From the NCBI GenBank assembly GCA_038226175.1, contig JBBRQP010000131.1:1-5862 (forward strand): DNA of 5,862 nucleotides, read 5' to 3'. The notes below the pieces were generated by a model. The model was given only the letters and a program-made list of their open reading frames with translations. It made no database searches and was not told the origin of the DNA. Each line of letters opens with the position of its first letter. Within the stretch, counting starts at the first letter, position 1. A program made the translations under genes and the position numbers. This DNA is from JBBRQP01 sp038226175 (GTDB taxonomy: Bacteria; Cyanobacteriota; Cyanobacteriia; Gloeobacterales; Anthocerotibacteraceae). Of this stretch, positions 5,436 through 5,862 are shown one piece after another.

Positions 5436-5721
5436 GCGTACGATTTTTTCCGTTTCGTGAGCAGACCCCTATTTGGCTACTGACCTTGCCTGAATTTAGT
5501 GGATAGTGACTTTTATGCTATCTGTCCAAAAACAGCCTAGACAACAATCCTCGCCTTGACTGAACTACCAGGCGAGGATGCTGGTAATCTGTTAAACCTA
5601 TAGACTGGTAGTGCGGCTAACTGGCATACCAGATTACTGGTTTGTTGAATTACAGAGCAGCTTGCTAGCCTGTTTCAGGATGTAAATGGAGGTACAGCCC
5701 GAAAATTGCGTAGTGCGTGTT
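5436..5721. other. Non-coding stretch with inverted repeats before the right IS
   Basis: Stops occur often in all frames and I recognise no gene. The stretch holds a perfect 9-bp stem (5547-5579) and a second inverted repeat, GTAATCTG (5584-5591) with CAGATTAC (5630-5637). CTGGTA (5605-5610) and TACCAG (5627-5632) offer an alternative pairing that excludes part of the second one. Its origin is unknown; it could be a remnant of another mobile element. Confidence 0.5.
5547..5579. repeat. Perfect 9-bp inverted repeat (hairpin)
   Basis: ATCCTCGCC (5547-5555) and GGCGAGGAT (5571-5579) are exact reverse complements around a 15-base loop. No T-tract follows directly on either strand, so it is not an obvious intrinsic terminator. 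The stem is G/C-rich and stands out in this spacer. Confidence 0.85.
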
Positions 5722-5862
5722 TAATACACTTTCCGCTTATAGAATAAGGTGTGGTAAAGAACCTCAGTCTTGTGAACCACCTGAGTGTGGAAGAATTAGA
5801 AAAGCGCTACCGCCAAGCAACGGACGGGGTGGAACGCACCCACCTGCAAATTATTTGGTTAC
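5722..5862 (+). mobile_element. IS630-type insertion sequence, left end, second copy (partial)
   Basis: Bases 5722-5859 are an exact inverted copy of 1-138; three further bases (TAC) extend past what can be compared. The copy begins with TA, the probable target duplication, and reads rightwards out of the window. Perfect identity over 138 bases implies recent transposition of the same element, or gene conversion between the copies. Confidence 0.75.
5772..5862 (+). CDS. IS630-type transposase, N-terminal fragment, second copy (runs off the window)
   Basis: From GTG 5772-5774 the frame gives the same N-terminus as the left copy (MNHLSVEELEKRYRQ...) and one residue more (Leu) before the window ends. 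A TAA at 5745-5747 closes the frame upstream, so the start lies between 5748 and 5774; 5772 is preferred because the earlier GTG (5751) has AAGG only one base away. The transposase points away from the TA island, as does the left copy. Confidence 0.7.
   Translation, partial: MNHLSVEELEKRYRQATDGVERTHLQIIWL

Noticed and set aside
5591..5640. Integron attC-like site, suggested by GTTAAAC.
   Set aside because: The complementary RYYYAAC core and the usual paired inner boxes are absent, and no integrase gene is visible.
1..5862. tRNA or rRNA genes.
   Set aside because: I saw no T-loop plus acceptor pairing or ribosomal RNA motifs on either strand by reading.
1..5862. A new multi-gene defence system formed by the RES, ImmA and PIN genes together.
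   Set aside because: The genes lie in separate operons and strands, the ImmA gene is truncated with a stop, and each TA pair is explained by known families; nothing shows joint function.

Overview
This window looks like a cyanobacterial accessory region. It is a small island of toxin-antitoxin (TA) genes and decayed genes, caught between two inverted copies of an IS630-type insertion sequence. The assignment to cyanobacteria is inference. It rests on the type of IS630 transposase N-terminus, a fragment of the Rpn-like nuclease/transposase family common in cyanobacteria, and the many broken recombinase pieces. I cannot name the genus.

Layout. The two ends (1-138 and 5722-5859) are perfect inverted copies of one sequence: the left end of an IS plus the first codons of its transposase, both pointing out of the window. 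Inside, from left to right: a Xre-RES TA operon on the minus strand (182-1087) with a putative terminator and a tandem palindromic operator; an erythromycin-esterase-family gene on the minus strand (1298-2735) whose signal peptide is in a different frame from the catalytic domain; the 3' end of a serine recombinase gene (2859-3029, minus) joined head to head with the 3' end of an ImmA/IrrE-type metallopeptidase gene (3030-3350, plus) that carries an internal stop; a second TA operon of an excisionase-like HTH antitoxin and a PIN-domain toxin (3464-4530, minus); a second serine recombinase gene with a large internal deletion (4585-4948, minus); an Rpn-family fragment fused to a third recombinase C-terminus (5169-5435, plus); and a non-coding stretch with inverted repeats up to the right IS.

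How the parts fit. Only the two TA operons look intact. Each has the antitoxin first and the toxin translationally coupled behind it, and each has DNA-binding potential in the antitoxin, which suits autoregulation. Everything else is damaged: frameshift, nonsense codons, truncation or deletion. This pattern fits a region where TA modules persist, possibly through their own addictive effect, while neighbouring cargo and recombination genes decay and insertion sequences accumulate. The 109-bp direct repeats of the recombinase 3' end bracket the PIN TA operon and the ImmA fragment.

I did not find a convincing new multi-gene system. The points most worth following are the out-of-frame secreted esterase, the apparent loss of the signature serine in the RES toxin, the tandem operator, and the mosaic of three recombinase remnants.
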